NCBI GenBank assembly: GCA_027186245.1
Contig: CP114482.1
Span: 30,957,209 to 31,021,208 of the forward strand
Source of the DNA: Coriaria nepalensis
Lineage: Eukaryota > Streptophyta > Magnoliopsida > Cucurbitales > Coriariaceae
Direction of reading: 5' to 3'
Length of the DNA stretch: 64,000 bases
A program made the translations under genes and the position numbers. The first letter of the stretch is position 1; each line of letters opens with the position of its first letter. Below the pieces are notes generated by a model. It saw nothing but the letters and a program-made list of their open reading frames with translations, was not told the origin of the DNA and searched no databases. Positions 21,641-33,612 of this stretch are shown here, in pieces.

Positions 21641-24391
21641 AACTAGGATTTTGAGCCTACCCAATCTGAAAAGAGCATACCAGTCAAGGACAATTTCTGG
21701 TAAAGATCTTCTCCGTTCTTGGATTTAAAGTTGTTAGTTCTTGATAAATAGGTCAAAAATGAGAGTGGAACTGTAGGATATTAGGTGCCAAGATGAAATC
21801 AAGGTTTAGACATCTTATTAAGTTAGTAAGGATCCGAATATGTTGGGGTTTAGAGGTGGGGTAGACACCTTAAAATGCAAAGGGTCGATGCCTTTAAGAG
21901 GGAAAGGGATCAACGAGTTGACGGCTTCAATGTATAAAGGGGTTGATAGGTCGACGCCTATAATATACAAAGGGGTCAACAGGGTTGATACCCTCAATAA
22001 GTGAAGGGTCCACGAGGTCCACTGCTCAACACCTCAACCGATAACTCAGTTTGGATTAGGAACCCAGATCAAGAGACATTAAATTAGATCTCAGTTTAGG
22101 AAAGAAGAAAAGTCATCGATCTAGATCAAGAACCTAGACTGAGAGACATCATATTGGGTCTCGGTCTAGAAAAGAAAAGGGAAAATCTCAGTCTAGAAAG
22201 AAAAAGTACTCGATCTAGGAAGAGTACTCGTTCCAAAAGTGCTTTTGACATATTGCATATGGGTCAATGGGGTCTATGAGGTCGAAGGGTCAAGGGGTCG
22301 ATGGCTCAAAAACTCGATGCCTTAATTATGCAAAATACAACCTATGGTTGATGGGATCAACGGGGGTCGACGGGGGTCGATGGGGTCGACGGGTGTCGAT
22401 GGGGTCGACGGGGGTTGATGGGGTCGACGGGGTCAAAGGAATCGATGGGGTCGACGGGGTCAAAGGAATCGATGGGGTCGATGAGGTCAACAGGGTCGAT
22501 AGGGGTCAATGGGACTATGGATTTACGGGGTAAATTTATCTTTTATAGCAACAAATTCCTAAATTAAGCTACCTAAAGTGAGGATTATGACTCAAAAGAG
22601 AGATATGAGTGGAATTTAGTAATTTTACTTAATTAAATTGCAAAGAGGGACCTCTTTGCATGCTTTGATACTTAGATTCATGAGAGGAGCACCCTTCCAA
22701 GCAAGCTGGTTTCTGAATAGACTAGGACCATCGGAGGTTGAGCTATGAGTGATAATTACAACACGTGTCTTTTTAATGGTTTTAAGTTGGTAAAAGATGT
22801 TTATGCTAACTTTCAATGGTTTTAAGTTATTTAAAAGATGCTTTTCTTATTTCTTAGCTTTTATGTCATATGCTAATTCCAAACGTTTTTTAAAGACAAG
22901 TAAAAGAATGTTTACGTTATATTCATGGTGTTATTCACTGCTTTTTGAAAGCTATTTGAAGATTACTTATGCTATTTCATGGCATTTGCCATATATGCTG
23001 ATTTTTGTAAGTTAATGGATTTGAATGAGAATTTCATGAGTCTATGTTCCATATATACTATTTTATGAATGTATGGATTTGAATGAGGATCTGAATGAGA
23101 ATTTGAATGTATGGATTTTATAAGTATATGCCTTATATTTGGCAAACTATGTAATGTTTGAATTTTGAAGTGTATGAAGTTTGTGATGGGACCCCATTCA
23201 AGCATTAGAATTGCTAGGCTATGTGGACATAGTAACCATGTTATGATTTATGATTACCTGCACAGTAGGGTAAGTTACCTGCATAGCAGGGTATGCAAAA
23301 AGGGAGAATTGCTTTTTAGGTATCCTCCCCGCAGGTGAAAGGATACATTGGGGGATGCTACCAAATTGGTCCCTCATTTTTAAACTTCTTGTTAAAGTGT
23401 TAATGGGAGTAAAGTGTCACGGGGGCCACCTCTTGAATCCTAACTAGAAGTAAAGTGCCACGTGATCACCTCTTGTCTCTTACACTCATGGTTTTATGAA
23501 TGATATATATGTATGATTTACAGATGAAATGGATTCGCATGGATTTTGATTACGTTTTCGATTTTTGGAAAACAAGTATAAGTATGTTCAAGTATATGCT
23601 AAATATTGTATTGCAAATGATATATTTCAGTGACTTTACTGAACAAATGCGTATCTATAATGTTTATGGAAATGACTGATGGAACGTTTTGAAGAGTGAG
23701 ATTTATACTGGATTTTAACTCTTAACTATATTGTTTTATGAAAGTACAGTTATGTCTTATTTGATGCAAACCTATAGATTTGAATGATCCAATTGTAATG
23801 ATTTTACAGAAAGTATGCAAGTCGATACAGTTTTAGAAAAATGCATGATTTGAAATAGTTTTGACGAGTTGCATTCTCACGGTTTTAAACTCATAACATG
23901 TTATAGTTACTACTCGCTGAGTTGTATACTCACCATTCATTTTATTGGAAACCTTTTCAGATTAGAGAAGGATTAGAAACTTTATGTGACTTCCTTGCCG
24001 GTTACCAGTAGAACTCGATAATGTTCTGCTTAGTAGACTATTATTTTGAAGACGAACATAGCCGCTCCACTATGTAATTAGATAAATGATGCAAAATACA
24101 ATAGATGTAGAATACTGTATACATATGTTTTACTTTCATTGATAGGTGTAGCAATGGACTTTGTACACCGCTGCATGATTAAGTTATGCAATATAAAATT
24201 CTGATTTATGATGAATGGAAAATCTTGAGTTGAACATTTTCCACAGGTTATGGCATAAGAAAGTAAGTCAGAAAAGAGGCTTGTGAGGATTGCGCGACTG
24301 CAGGTTCCTCGTATCCGATCTCTAGATATCTTTGGTCGTGTAGTTCTCACACAAGTCATGAATCCGGTAAATCAGATCGTGACATCTATGT
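21641..24391 (+). repeat. LTR G: plus-strand gypsy (Tekay-like) LTR
   Basis: From 21700 the sequence parallels, in the opposite orientation, the LTR of element F. Examples are the GGTCAAAAATGAGAG block, the CTCGGTCTAGAAAAG blocks and the CTCGATC...CAAAAGTGCTTTTGACAT block (compare 27000-27060 and 34840-34880). It ends with CGCTGAGTTGTATACTCACC and AATCCGGTAAATCAGATCGTGACA at 24391, a usual 3' end for Tekay-type LTRs. No primer site follows, so it is a solo or truncated LTR. Sequence beyond 24391 belongs to the LTR of element D. Confidence 0.55.
22331..22515 (+). repeat. GTCGA-rich minisatellite inside LTR G
   Basis: Short units built on GGGTCGACGGGGTCGATG and GTCAAAGGAATCGATGG recur in tandem. 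Because several unit lengths are multiples of three, the plus frame 22267-22533 is open and would read as repeats of VDG and KGIDG. I regard that frame as a by-product of the repeat rather than a protein gene. F-family LTRs carry a much shorter counterpart (26900-26965), so the array has expanded here. Confidence 0.75.
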
Positions 24392-24825
24392 ATGGACCAG
24401 TTGAGCGCTCGACCAATGGAAAGACAGGGGAGCGAGTCAATCTGACCTTACCCATGTTCTTTGCATGCCTTGGCATATATTAACATAACTTTACATAATC
24501 CTCTCTTCATTGGGCCTCAACCCTTCCTTCTAGAGGTTAAATTTACATAATATTCTATTCATTGAGCCTCAGTTCCTTCGAGAGGTTGGTACGACACTAA
24601 ACTATTCTATCTCATTTCAACATTAACTCCTTAAACTTTAAATTGGTATCAAACAACTTTACAAGCATTGCTCAACTATTTACCATGCCTTTATCATATC
24701 CGAGTTAAAACTAACTAAACTATACTACTGGAAGTATATAATTTTTATTAGGAGTATTCGTTATTCTCTACTATTCAATAACCTTTAACCCATCTAATTC
24801 GTTTTATTGCTGACATAGCAAATGT

Positions 24826-24925
24826 CCAGGCATCAAGTACGTCAAGTATGTTGAGGCATCAAGTACATCATATATCGAAGGTATCGAGGTATCGAGTATG
24901 TCGAGTATGTCGAGTATGTCGAGCC
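24826..24925. repeat. Short version of the ATCGAGTACGTCGAG minisatellite (D 3' LTR)
   Basis: About six units of the form ATCAAGTACGTCGAGGC or CGAGTATGTCGAGTATGT follow AAATGTCCAGGC. The same site in the other LTR of D (43937-44340) has roughly two dozen units. Confidence 0.8.
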
Positions 24926-25635
24926 ATTCATGTTAACTTATAAAATTATATAATTTGGATCTCAATGATTACAAATCTGTTTGGGTATTCTTCTTGTCCT
25001 TAGAAAGCGAAGAGAGTCTAGTTTCCTAATACAATTTTATTATGATTTTAGGACGTGTAGAAAATTTTAGAGTCTAATTATTAAGATGTAGTACAGAACT
25101 ATCTCATTCGTTTAAATTCTACAGCAAGATGTTTTACCATCTTCAACCCATTTTCTATACTATTTTAAGTTCCTAATTCAATAGTCCAACCTCACCCAAT
25201 TCTAAGAGCTTTAAGAACTAAAAGTTCCCATCTCTTACTAGTGAAGATTGATAAACTTATCAATTCAACTTTTCTTAAGTGATCGCCATATATATATATA
25301 TTGCAACATGAGACTTGAAACGCATAACAAGAGAAAGGTTAGGGCTTTTACCTTTAGTAGCAATTACTGAAATTTTCTTTTGAATGGCAAATAAAACATT
25401 AACATCTGATTGAATATGCAATATAAGGTGGGACGTCATTAATAGAAAAAGTAAAGAAGAAATGAAGCTTAAGAGAGTGCCACCTATGCATTTCTTTAAT
25501 ACCATAGATCAGTTAATAACTCCCTATACTAGACACATATTCAGTTTTTAATTTTATATTATTATTTCCTTTAATTATCTACTCTTTTGATTTGTAGCTT
25601 CTTGAAATGCATTTATCTTTCGTCACAATTGCTGA

Positions 25636-25640
25636 TATTT
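25636..25640. repeat. Target-site duplication of element F, left copy
   Basis: TATTT immediately precedes the first LTR base of F. An identical TATTT follows the last LTR base at 36046-36050. A 5-bp duplication is standard for LTR-retrotransposon integrase. Confidence 0.85.
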
Positions 25641-28131
25641 TGTAGTGACTCGCCTACTGGCTATATTTGCTTATCGAAATATCTTTGAGTAAATAGTTAT
25701 TTGTTTCAAGAACTACATATAACCAGTAGAGCATCACCTAGCTACCTATGAAAATCTATTGGGAAAAATACGGAATAATTTAAACTTTCTTAACAACTCG
25801 GATTAACTTTACTCCGATAACGATATTAAAAGAAAAAATATATATATACTACGTTATATACATAACTTGTATTCATATATCTGAACACTATAATATTTGT
25901 AATTCGGTTAAAAAAAGAAAGTACTGCATTGAGAAACTTCTCAAAAGGTATTAAAGTAAGGCCTTTCAAAAACTAATTTCACTTTTAACTTTCCTAACTC
26001 CCCATAGGTCGGGCCTATATGTACTCCACACTAGATTGATGGCACTTCATTCACCTGTTCTTGAAACTACCGAGTTTCCCTTTTTTTGCTCACCTACGAA
26101 CATAGGCAACTACTATGAGCTAAAAACCTCAGTATGTAAAGCTTTTATCTCACATGCACAAAACATAATCAAATACATTTTAAAACTCGATTGAACAGTT
26201 TTGTAGGTTCTTATAAATATTTCTATGCAAATAGGATGCACTTTCTACTATGGCCTTGAGGATGCTGTCACCGGCACTATAGTGATCTATGGTCCTTTGT
26301 GACTAAAAATATCTGAAATAAGTGACTCCGCTCAGTCCGCCTTGATCAAATCACATCTAAGATCAGCGACCTCTCTCAGTTAGACCTAATCAAGTAAAAT
26401 CTCTAGGGTCAACGACTCCACTCAGTCTGCCCTGACCAGAAAGTGCCTCACTATAATGTTATGCTTACGTAATGTCAAGCATAACACTCATCAATCAAAG
26501 CATAATGTTTCTCTTTATTGCTTTTGCGTAAAAATTGAAGGTGCATTCAATACTTATGGAAAAGGTATATATACAACTAATATAACTCAATTCCAACATG
26601 TTTAATAAAAACATAGCACCATGCGATCAACTCAATGTTCAGCATGCTATATTGCATTCATATCAATATAGTAAATCTCAAGCTGAACAAACAGTGAAAA
26701 TACTTACGTTGTAGATGAGACTTTACGTAACTGTCGTATGTCCTATATTGTTACGAGGTCCTTTCAAATCCCGCTGATCGGGGCTAGCTCCCAACCTATC
26801 CAAAACATATGTTTATCTTAGTATGCACTTGGTTCTCAATTCTAATTAAAACAAATACTTTACCTTAAGGTGTCGGAAATTGTGTTTATGCTACAAAAGG
26901 CATTGACCCTTCAACCCCAATCGACCTATCGACCTTGTGGATACCGTTGACTCCAATCGACCCATGTAAGATAATTTATAGACCGAGGACTTTTTGTCTT
27001 ATGCAACATGTCAAAAGCACTTTTGGATCGAGTACTTTTCCTAAACTAAATACTTTTCCTTCCCAGACCGAGTTTTTTCATCCTTCCTTCCTAGACCGAG
27101 ACCTAAGATAATGTCTCGAAGTCTGGGTTCCCAGTTTCGACCGAGAATTGTTCCTTCTTTCCTAGACTGACACCTAAGATAATGTCTCTCGGTTTGGGTT
27201 CCCGGTCTAGACCAAGAATTATTCCTTCCTTTCCAGACGAAGACCTAAGATAATATTTCTCTTGATCTGGGTTTCCGGTCCAGACCGAGAACTGTTCCTT
27301 CCTTCCTAAATCAAGATCTAATATAATATTTCTCGGTCTGGGTTCTCGGTCTAGACTGAGTTCTCAGTCTCGAAAGACAGAAACAAAACTAAGTTCACGA
27401 TTTCATGTTGATTTCTTATATTTCATCCATTCAAATAATCATTTTTGATCTACCTAACACAAACTAAAATTTTCACTTGTAAGGATCACCGATGAATCTG
27501 ACCAGTTGTTGTTCTCAACTACAATGCTCTGTTACTACCAAAACAGCTCAGAGTCATGATTTGTGAGCTTGCGAGCTCTTGCTTTCACCTTGAAGGGTTC
27601 TTGGCTATGGAGACGGAAGGAATTCCATGGGGTCTCGCTCCAATTTTCGTGAGGGCCGGGAAGAAGTGAACTATTTTTGACTAGCAACTCCTCCTACTTT
27701 ATATATGTACAACGAAATCGCAGTTCGAGATGTTAGCCTCAAACTGGGTACCTACTGCAGGGAGGCTCCTTCGTCTGCTTCTCTCTATGATGGTCTTTGA
27801 TTTTGACTAGTTCATGCTTATCGCAACTGGGTATCCAACTCAAAATGGGAAAAGCTACAGAAGCCACCGCTTTGCATGCTTCCCATTGCATTTTTTTTTC
27901 TTTCTAATTTTATTATTATTCTTAATTATTCATCATACATTTTTGGATTATAGTATTTCTATTAATATTAGTCTAACATTTTTAAACACTAACTTCTTAG
28001 GACGTTTCCCTCGATCCTTCTTTCCATTCTGCTCGGAAATTGTGGCGCTCAACATAAGGGACTTTTTAAGTTGTAACAATTTGGATATAAGCCAAGTCTA
28101 CTTACTGGAAGCAATTAAATATGACATTACA
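25641..28131 (-). repeat. 3' LTR of element F
   Basis: On the minus strand it begins TGTAATGTCATATTT at 28131, right after the polypurine tract, and ends GGCGAGTCACTACA at 25641. It pairs along its length with 33613-36045. A TATA box (CATATATAAAGT on the minus strand) lies at about 27696-27708. It includes a four-copy 71/72-bp minisatellite (27082-27369) and a CTCGGTC-rich zone. The plus-strand frame at 27814-28176 is inside the LTR and is not a gene. Confidence 0.88.
27082..27369. repeat. 71/72-bp minisatellite in F 3' LTR, four copies
   Basis: Each unit contains CCTTCCTTCCTAGACCGAG, an ACCTAA(G/T)ATAAT core, then TCTCGGTCTGGGTTC and GGTCTAGACC. The outer GACCGAG and CTCGGTC are inverted, so each unit could fold into a hairpin. 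The other LTR has five copies. Confidence 0.85.
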
Positions 28132-28146
28132 AATCCCTCCAACTTA
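28132..28146 (-). other. Polypurine tract of element F
   Basis: On the minus strand AAGTTGGAGGGATT lies immediately before the LTR start TGTAATG. This is the expected priming site for plus-strand DNA synthesis during reverse transcription. Confidence 0.75.
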
Positions 28147-28560
28147 CAAAATTTTTATCCTCGAAACTTCAAATAACTCTAGGAACTTAGCTCTCATATC
28201 TTCTTCTTTTTCCCAAGTTTCTTCCCTTATTTTATGACTTTGCCACAAAACTTTGACGACTAAGGGAATAGTCTTATTTCTTAAAACTTTTTCTCTCATA
28301 TCTAATATTTGCACCGATTTTTCTTCATATGACAAATCACTTCTTACTTCTAATTGTTCATACTACAATATATGGGAAGTATCTGAGATGTATTTCCTCA
28401 GCATCAAAACATGAGATACGTCATGTACTTCTGATAAATTTGGTGGTAGTGCTAATTGGTATACCACTTTACCTATCCTCTCAAGGATCTCAAAAGGTCT
28501 AATGTAACGAGGACCTAAATTTCCCTTCTTCCCAAATCGCATTACCCCTTTCATTGGGCT
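28144..28560 (-). pseudogene. Integrase C-terminus and chromodomain of element F
   Basis: Two open segments carry this end of pol. At 28363-28554 the minus strand reads GNLGPRYIRPFEILERIGKV (the GPY/F-like motif), then HDVSHVLMLRKYI. At 28144-28335 it reads KSVQILDMREKVLRN, then VKVLWQSHKIREETWEKEED. The latter is the aromatic-rich core of a chromodomain as found in Tekay/Del chromoviruses, which is thought to direct integration to modified histones. A stop and a short shift separate the segments. Confidence 0.85.
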
Positions 28561-29540
28561 TACCTTTAGAAGGACTAGATCACCTGTTTGACACTCAAGC
28601 GGCTGTCTTCTCCGATCTGCATAACTTTTCTAATGACTTTGTGCATTTTTTATCTATTGATGGATTTGTTCAATTGCTTCTGTTGTGGTAGTGATGATGT
28701 CCGGACCTAGTATTCTCATCTCTCCCACTTCATACTAGTGAATTGGAGATCTTCATTTTCTTCCATAAAGAACTTCATATAGGGTTATACCTATCGTAGC
28801 TTGATAGCTATTGTTATAGCAGAATTGTACTAATAGTAAGAATTTACTCCATGAAATGAATGGTTCTTTCTATTATAGGGCCATCCATATCCTCTAATGT
28901 TTGGATGGTTATTTATGTCTGACCATCAGGTTGAGGATGAAAAGTTGTAGAAAATTTTAACTTTGTCCCCCCATTACTTTATGTAAGTTCTTCCAAAACG
29001 TTGTGGTAAATCTTGAGTCTCGATCTGACATGATAGAGATCGGTATCCCATGCAATCTCACTATCTCCTGAATGTAAAGTTCACCAAGTTATTCTAAGGA
29101 ATACGTCACCCTTAACAGTAAGAAATGGGTTGATTTTATGAGTGGATCAACCACTACCCAAATCAAATCATACCCTTTTGTAGTTCTTGGTAATCTGACT
29201 ACAAAATTCATGGTGATTTGCTCCCATTTCGATTGGTTACAGCTCCATTACAGGTCTCTAGAGCTCCATTGCAGGTCTCTAGTGCTCCACTTTGATTCTT
29301 TGACAAGTGAAACACTTGTTTACAAATATTACCACATCTTTTTTCATTCCTAACCACCAGAAACATTCTTTGTGGTCTCTATACATTTTTGTGGCACCTT
29401 GATGAACTGAATAAGGCATATTGTGACCTTCAATTAAAATCATGTTCTTTATTTCTTCGTTGTTGGGGACACACAACCTTTCTTTGAAGCTAAAAACTCC
29501 ATTTTTAGACATTCTGAAATCAGACATTTTTCCATCTATT
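28560..29540 (-). pseudogene. Integrase (zinc-binding and core) of element F
   Basis: The open segment 29279-29527 on the minus strand contains the complete HHCC zinc-binding arrangement: EGHNMPYSVHQG, then FWWLGMKKDVV, then NKCFTCQRIK. The core continues to about 28600 with several stops, for example around the catalytic aspartate region near 29050. Short 19-bp repeats (AGCTCCATTGCAGGTCTCT) at about 29240-29285 disturb the sequence just after the zinc domain. Confidence 0.8.
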
Positions 29541-29689
29541 TCTTTTTTTATCTATTTGATTCCAGCATCTGCTTCTTTCACACTTCGAATATCTTTAAGA
29601 AAAGTTGGTTGAAGATTCAAAGTTGATAATTGTCCTGTTATCAACTCTATCTTTGCTTCATAGACTTCCTTTTGTAGTGGTTCCGGTAA

Positions 29690-30160
29690 TGCACAAAGTA
29701 TAGAAGGCAAGTCGAGGATTTTCGACTTTGCACAATGCATCTGCGACTTTATTTGCCTTACCCGAATGATATCGTATTTCACAATCAGAATCCTTTACCA
29801 GTTCTAACCACTATCGCTGCTTCATATTCAATTCCTTCTATTTAAAGAAATCTTTCAAACTTTCATGGTCGGTATAGATCTCACATCTTACCCGATAAAG
29901 ATAGTGCCTCTAGACCCTTAAAGCAAATACCACTGCCGCAAGTTCCAGATCATGGGTTTGGTAATTTTTGTCATACTCATTAAGCTAGAGGGATGAATAT
30001 GCAATTTCTTTCCCATTATGCATCAATACCGCTCCCGACCCTAGCTTGGATGCATCACTATATATCACTAATCCATCTCCACCTTCTAGGATAGTAAGAA
30101 CAGGTGCACTTGTTTGCTTTTGCTTTAGCTTTTGAAATATTTCTTCATAAGCTTCTGTCC
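29690..30160 (-). pseudogene. RNase H of element F
   Basis: The minus strand reads VIYSDASKLGSGAVLMHNGK, with the first catalytic aspartate in YSDAS. It continues with YQTHDLELAAVVFAL (the catalytic glutamate helix), CEIYTDHESLK (the second aspartate) and YHSGKANKVADALC. The motif order is complete apart from stops, so this is one of the better-preserved domains. Confidence 0.75.
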
Positions 30161-30267
30161 AGTTATACTTTTGATTTCTCTAAGTAAGTCTAGTGAGTCG
30201 GATAGCTATTCTGAACAATCCTTCCATAATTCATCCAATATCCCGCCAATCATAGGAAACTTTGCAC

Positions 30268-30930
30268 CTATGAGGCATTCTTTGGCCTACACCAATTGCT
30301 TACCGTTTCTATCTTGGACAGATCTATTGAAATTCCATCTTCAGAAACAACTTGTCCTCGGAAAGCAACCCAATCAAGCCAAAATTCACACTTCTTAAAT
30401 TTGGCATACAATTGATGATCTCTTAGCTTTTGCAACACCATTTGCAAGTGTTCTACATGCTCCTCTTTAAACTTTGAATAGACAAGAATGTCATCAATAA
30501 AGATAATGATGAACTTGTCTAGATACACTTTAAACACTCGATTCATCAAATCCATAAAAGCAGTTGAGGCATTAGTCAGTCTGAACGGCATCACCAGAAA
30601 TTCATAATGCCCATAACGTGTCCGGAAAACCATTTTTGAGATGACAAATTCTCGGATCTTTAGCTGATTGTACGGTGATCTCAAATCAATATTTAAGAAT
30701 ACTGAAGCTCCTCAGAGTTGATCGAACAAATCATCTATCCGTGGCAGAGGATATTTGTTTTTTATAGTTACTTTATTAATTTCTCTATAGTCAATACACA
30801 TCTTCATCGACCCATCTTTTTTCTTCATAAATAGCACAGGTACTCCTCAAGGTGAAAAACTTGGATGAATTTGGTCTTTGTCTAGTAGTTCTTGTAACTG
30901 TTTCTTGAGTTCATTCAACTTTGCTAGCAC
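30268..30930 (-). pseudogene. Reverse transcriptase of element F
   Basis: A 138-residue open segment at 30268-30684 includes [20 protein letters not shown], the catalytic [12 protein letters not shown] and [12 protein letters not shown]. Upstream (to about 30900) lie [19 protein letters not shown] and [15 protein letters not shown] followed by a stop. The FIDD aspartates are intact. Only a handful of stops interrupt the domain. Confidence 0.85.
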
Positions 30931-31242
30931 CACACGATACGCAGCTTTTGAAATTGGGAAAATTCCTAGTGCAAAGTCTTTTTAAAATTTAATCTCATGG
31001 TCTATGGGAAGTCTTGGTACCTATTCTAGAAACACTCCAAGAAAGTTACAAACTAGAAGAACATCTTCAGGCAATTGTTGTTGTTCCTTGCTAGTATACA
31101 CCAGCAAGATATCCTACACAATCACACTTTAGTAACCTCGTTGTTTTAATTATAGATACCAATGGAATCTACCTCCTCTTTCAAAATCACTAATGAATTC
31201 GAACTTTTCCTCTCCCGGTAGCTCGAATACTATTCTCTTCTT

Positions 31243-31602
31243 TCAACAATTGATTATGGCATTATACTTGGAGAGCCAATCCATTCCTAATATGACATCG
31301 AAATCTTGCATATCTAACAATACAAGATTTGTGAATAATTCTATATCCCCTAATTTCAAGGGTATAGCTCGCAGCCAATTAAATGACATCACTACATCTC
31401 CTATTGGTAGTGTTGTGCTAAACATTTCAGCTAATTGTTCTAGAGGTTGTTTAATCTTTCTAACAAACCTCAAAGCAAAAAAGGAATGTGTTGCAACTAA
31501 AGTAGGATTACCAGCAATCAAAATCTGATCTGATATTATAGTGAAGGGACTCACTCCAGCTTCCTCTCGAGTGAGGATAAACACCCTTGCATTTGATCTC
31601 AC
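31243..31602 (-). pseudogene. Retroviral-type aspartic protease of element F, catalytic motif missing
   Basis: A 119-residue minus-strand open segment has the outline of the plant RVP_2 family: TLVATHSFFALRFV in the active-site position, LPIGDVVMSFNWLRAIPL, then LVLLDMQDFDVILGMDWL. In this family the sequence before THSF is normally a hydrophobic strand ending in FDSGA. Here the run goes from LV straight to ATHSF, so the catalytic aspartate and its DSG context are gone, apparently by a short in-frame deletion. Confidence 0.8.
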
Positions 31603-31639
31603 TTGTTGACCTTCGCTTTTCTTCCGGTTTCTGTAGTCT

Positions 31640-32572
31640 TTAGCAAAGTGCCCCTGTCATCCATAATTGTAGCATCCTAAGATTCTAGCTTTACATTCAC
31701 TAGTATCATTTCTGCCACATTTATTGCATTGTCTCAATGGTCTTCCTTGAGCCTCTAAGCCTTGTACCTTATTTTTATTTTGTGTTTCTCTCTAATTTTG
31801 ATTCCGGTTCCCAAAACCCTTGAAACTCGTGCTTCCCGACCTTTTTCAGTTAGAGTCAAAGCTTCATTGATCTTCATGAACCGTTGGTGTTGAGGATTGA
31901 GCAAAGTTTTGCACTCCAGAACTCGTTTTACCCTTATTCTCTTTGAACAAGGTGGATCTTCTAAGTCCACAACCTTTATTTCCTTGTGAGTGTTAGGGTC
32001 AAAGACTTTCTTCAAATGCTTCACTTTCAAGGTATTCGTAGCCACCAGCTGTTGTGATTACCTGGACAATTCATCGAAATTCCATAGCTGTTCTTCCATT
32101 TACATATTACCCATTTGCATGTTCGAGAACTCTCTTTCCTTTTCTTCTAACAAAGTCGTGCTTCTATATTTTCTTTCGAGCAATATCTAAAATTCTGGCT
32201 AGGTCATTGTTCCAACCTCATGGATGCTCTTCATGGTATCCTACCGATAACTTACATCATTGTAAGTTTGAATTGACCCAATTCTCTGCAAATCTTGGAT
32301 CATGACCACCAGAGAATTCTGGAGGTTTTTACTTCATGAACTTCTCTGCCGCAAAGTTTGGATTTTCCTCCTAGTGCGGAGCTACTGCTTGTTGTTGTTG
32401 TTGAATCAATAAATCTTACAATTATTGTTGTTGTGGCAGAAGGGTTTCTAACATCTCCCCTTGTCTTTGAGTCAAACTCCTCAACTCATTTAACTCTTGT
32501 TGGTTAGGGTTGTTTAGTGAACCGCTAACACGTCTAGTGGAGGACTCACTAGCAGTACTTCTTCTTGGCATC
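31640..32572 (-). pseudogene. gag of element F
   Basis: The start is placed at the minus-strand ATG near 32572, reading MPRRSTASESSTRRVSGS. A glutamine-rich stretch encoded by TTGTTG repeats (about 32385-32460) and KPPEFSGGHDPRFAENWV follow. After frameshifts the open piece 31755-32045 (LVATNTLKVKHLKKVF...) gives the end of the capsid domain. The zinc knuckle region near 31650-31720 is decayed. Confidence 0.65.
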
Positions 32573-32799
32573 TTTCTGCTTAAATTTAGTGAAGGACACT
32601 TTAATTCCTATAAAAATATACATGCCACACATTAGTTCTCGAAACATAAGTATTTTGCTTGAAAATACTTATATTCGATGAGCAACATTTACTTTATATT
32701 ATACACATTAGGAGTAATACTCCTACGTTCATAAAAAAACAAACATGGTCCAAGAAAACTAAGCTAATCTCTATATATCCTCCCCGTATCTCTATGCAT

Positions 32800-33508
32800 A
32801 TACTACTTTGATTCTAATGCGGTAGTAGTCCTCAGATTGGTAATATGCTCGAGCTCCAATCCTTGAAGGAACTCTGCCCCAACAGATTTAGCATTTCTCT
32901 TCTTCTAGAAGATGAGCTAGCATCTCAGGGAGTAAGCTCGTTTCAAACCTATTTATATAGTCACTCATGGACTCGCCTTCCAAGCTTCTCCATGTCGTGA
33001 CTATGGTGGTGTACCGCTCGAAATGAGCTACACTCGGATCCTCTTCTAGGTCCTCCTTGGGGTCATCATCTGAAAGAGGAGACTTCTATTAAGGCGAACG
33101 TGTGTTTGATATCCTCATAAAATGTATGCCAGGTGCAGCAGATCAGATCTCGTTGCAGATTCTGCCACCACATATCATGGTGCCATCACGCAACTGTTTA
33201 AGGGCTAGTACTATCCATATACCACTCCTAATTTTCAATGCCCTAAGTATCATTTCTACCTCAAAAGGCCACTATTCGAGCTTATTGTATTCCCCCTTTC
33301 CATCATACACTGGTAGATTCGTATCGTTAAAAATTCTGTCCATTTGAGCATTCTTGGTACAACTAGTCATCGTATCCACACAAATGTCACCCTCTAGAGG
33401 TTCCCAAGATGACGATGGTCTATTACTTCTTACCATTATCTGGTGTAGCTCTCCTAGATCCTTACAAAAATCGAAATCGTAATTAGACTCAAAATTCAAT
33501 TGAATCAT
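32800..33508 (-). pseudogene. Extra capsid-like frame upstream of gag in element F
   Basis: Between the primer site and gag lies a separate sense frame. 33272-33508 (78 residues) reads MIQLNFESNYDFDFCKDLGE, and DRIFNDTNLPVYDGKGEY follows. After a stop it continues with WPFEVEMILRALKI, LALKQLRDGTMIWWQNLQ and later DDDPKEDLEEDPS, then SMSDYINRFE. The pattern W..E...L...ALxxL.G.A..WW fits a Retrotrans_gag capsid fold. A related frame occupies the same place in element D (about 41700-42134), so it looks like a shared feature of this family rather than chance. Confidence 0.55.
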
Positions 33509-33598
33509 TCTCTAAGACTATTATACTTATAATGAATGAAGTTGTCACCTGCGTGTCATGTACATATGGGTTTTTTCTACAGAGTCCATTAAAATATG

Positions 33599-33611
33599 GC
33601 TCTAATACCAA
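33599..33611 (-). other. tRNA-Met-type primer-binding site of element F
   Basis: Minus-strand TTGGTATTAGAGCC lies directly inside the 5' LTR end. It differs by one base from the usual TTGGTATCAGAGCC, which pairs with the 3' end of initiator tRNA-Met. Confidence 0.8.
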
Positions 33612-33612
33612 C

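Larger units (their letters stand above)
24392..25640 (-). repeat. 3' LTR of element D, part distal to the F insertion
   Basis: Matches the 5' LTR of D (42780-44390) over its length. Shared blocks are GTTGAGCGCTCGACCAATGG, CTTTACATAATCCT with CTTCATTGGGCCTC, TTTACAAGCATTGCTCAAC, ATTCAATAACCTTTA and the GGGCTTTTACCTTTA block (25344-25358). It stops at 25640, where element F begins, and resumes at 36046. The left limit abuts LTR G at 24391, so the U5 end of this LTR is missing. Confidence 0.75.

Noticed and set aside
22267..22533. 88-residue VDG-repeat protein
   Set aside because: A product of the GTCGA minisatellite in an LTR; unit copy number varies among LTRs and no start context supports it.
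27814..28176. 120-residue plus-strand open frame
   Set aside because: It is antisense within the 3' LTR of element F, and its counterpart in the other LTR (35704-35949) is broken.
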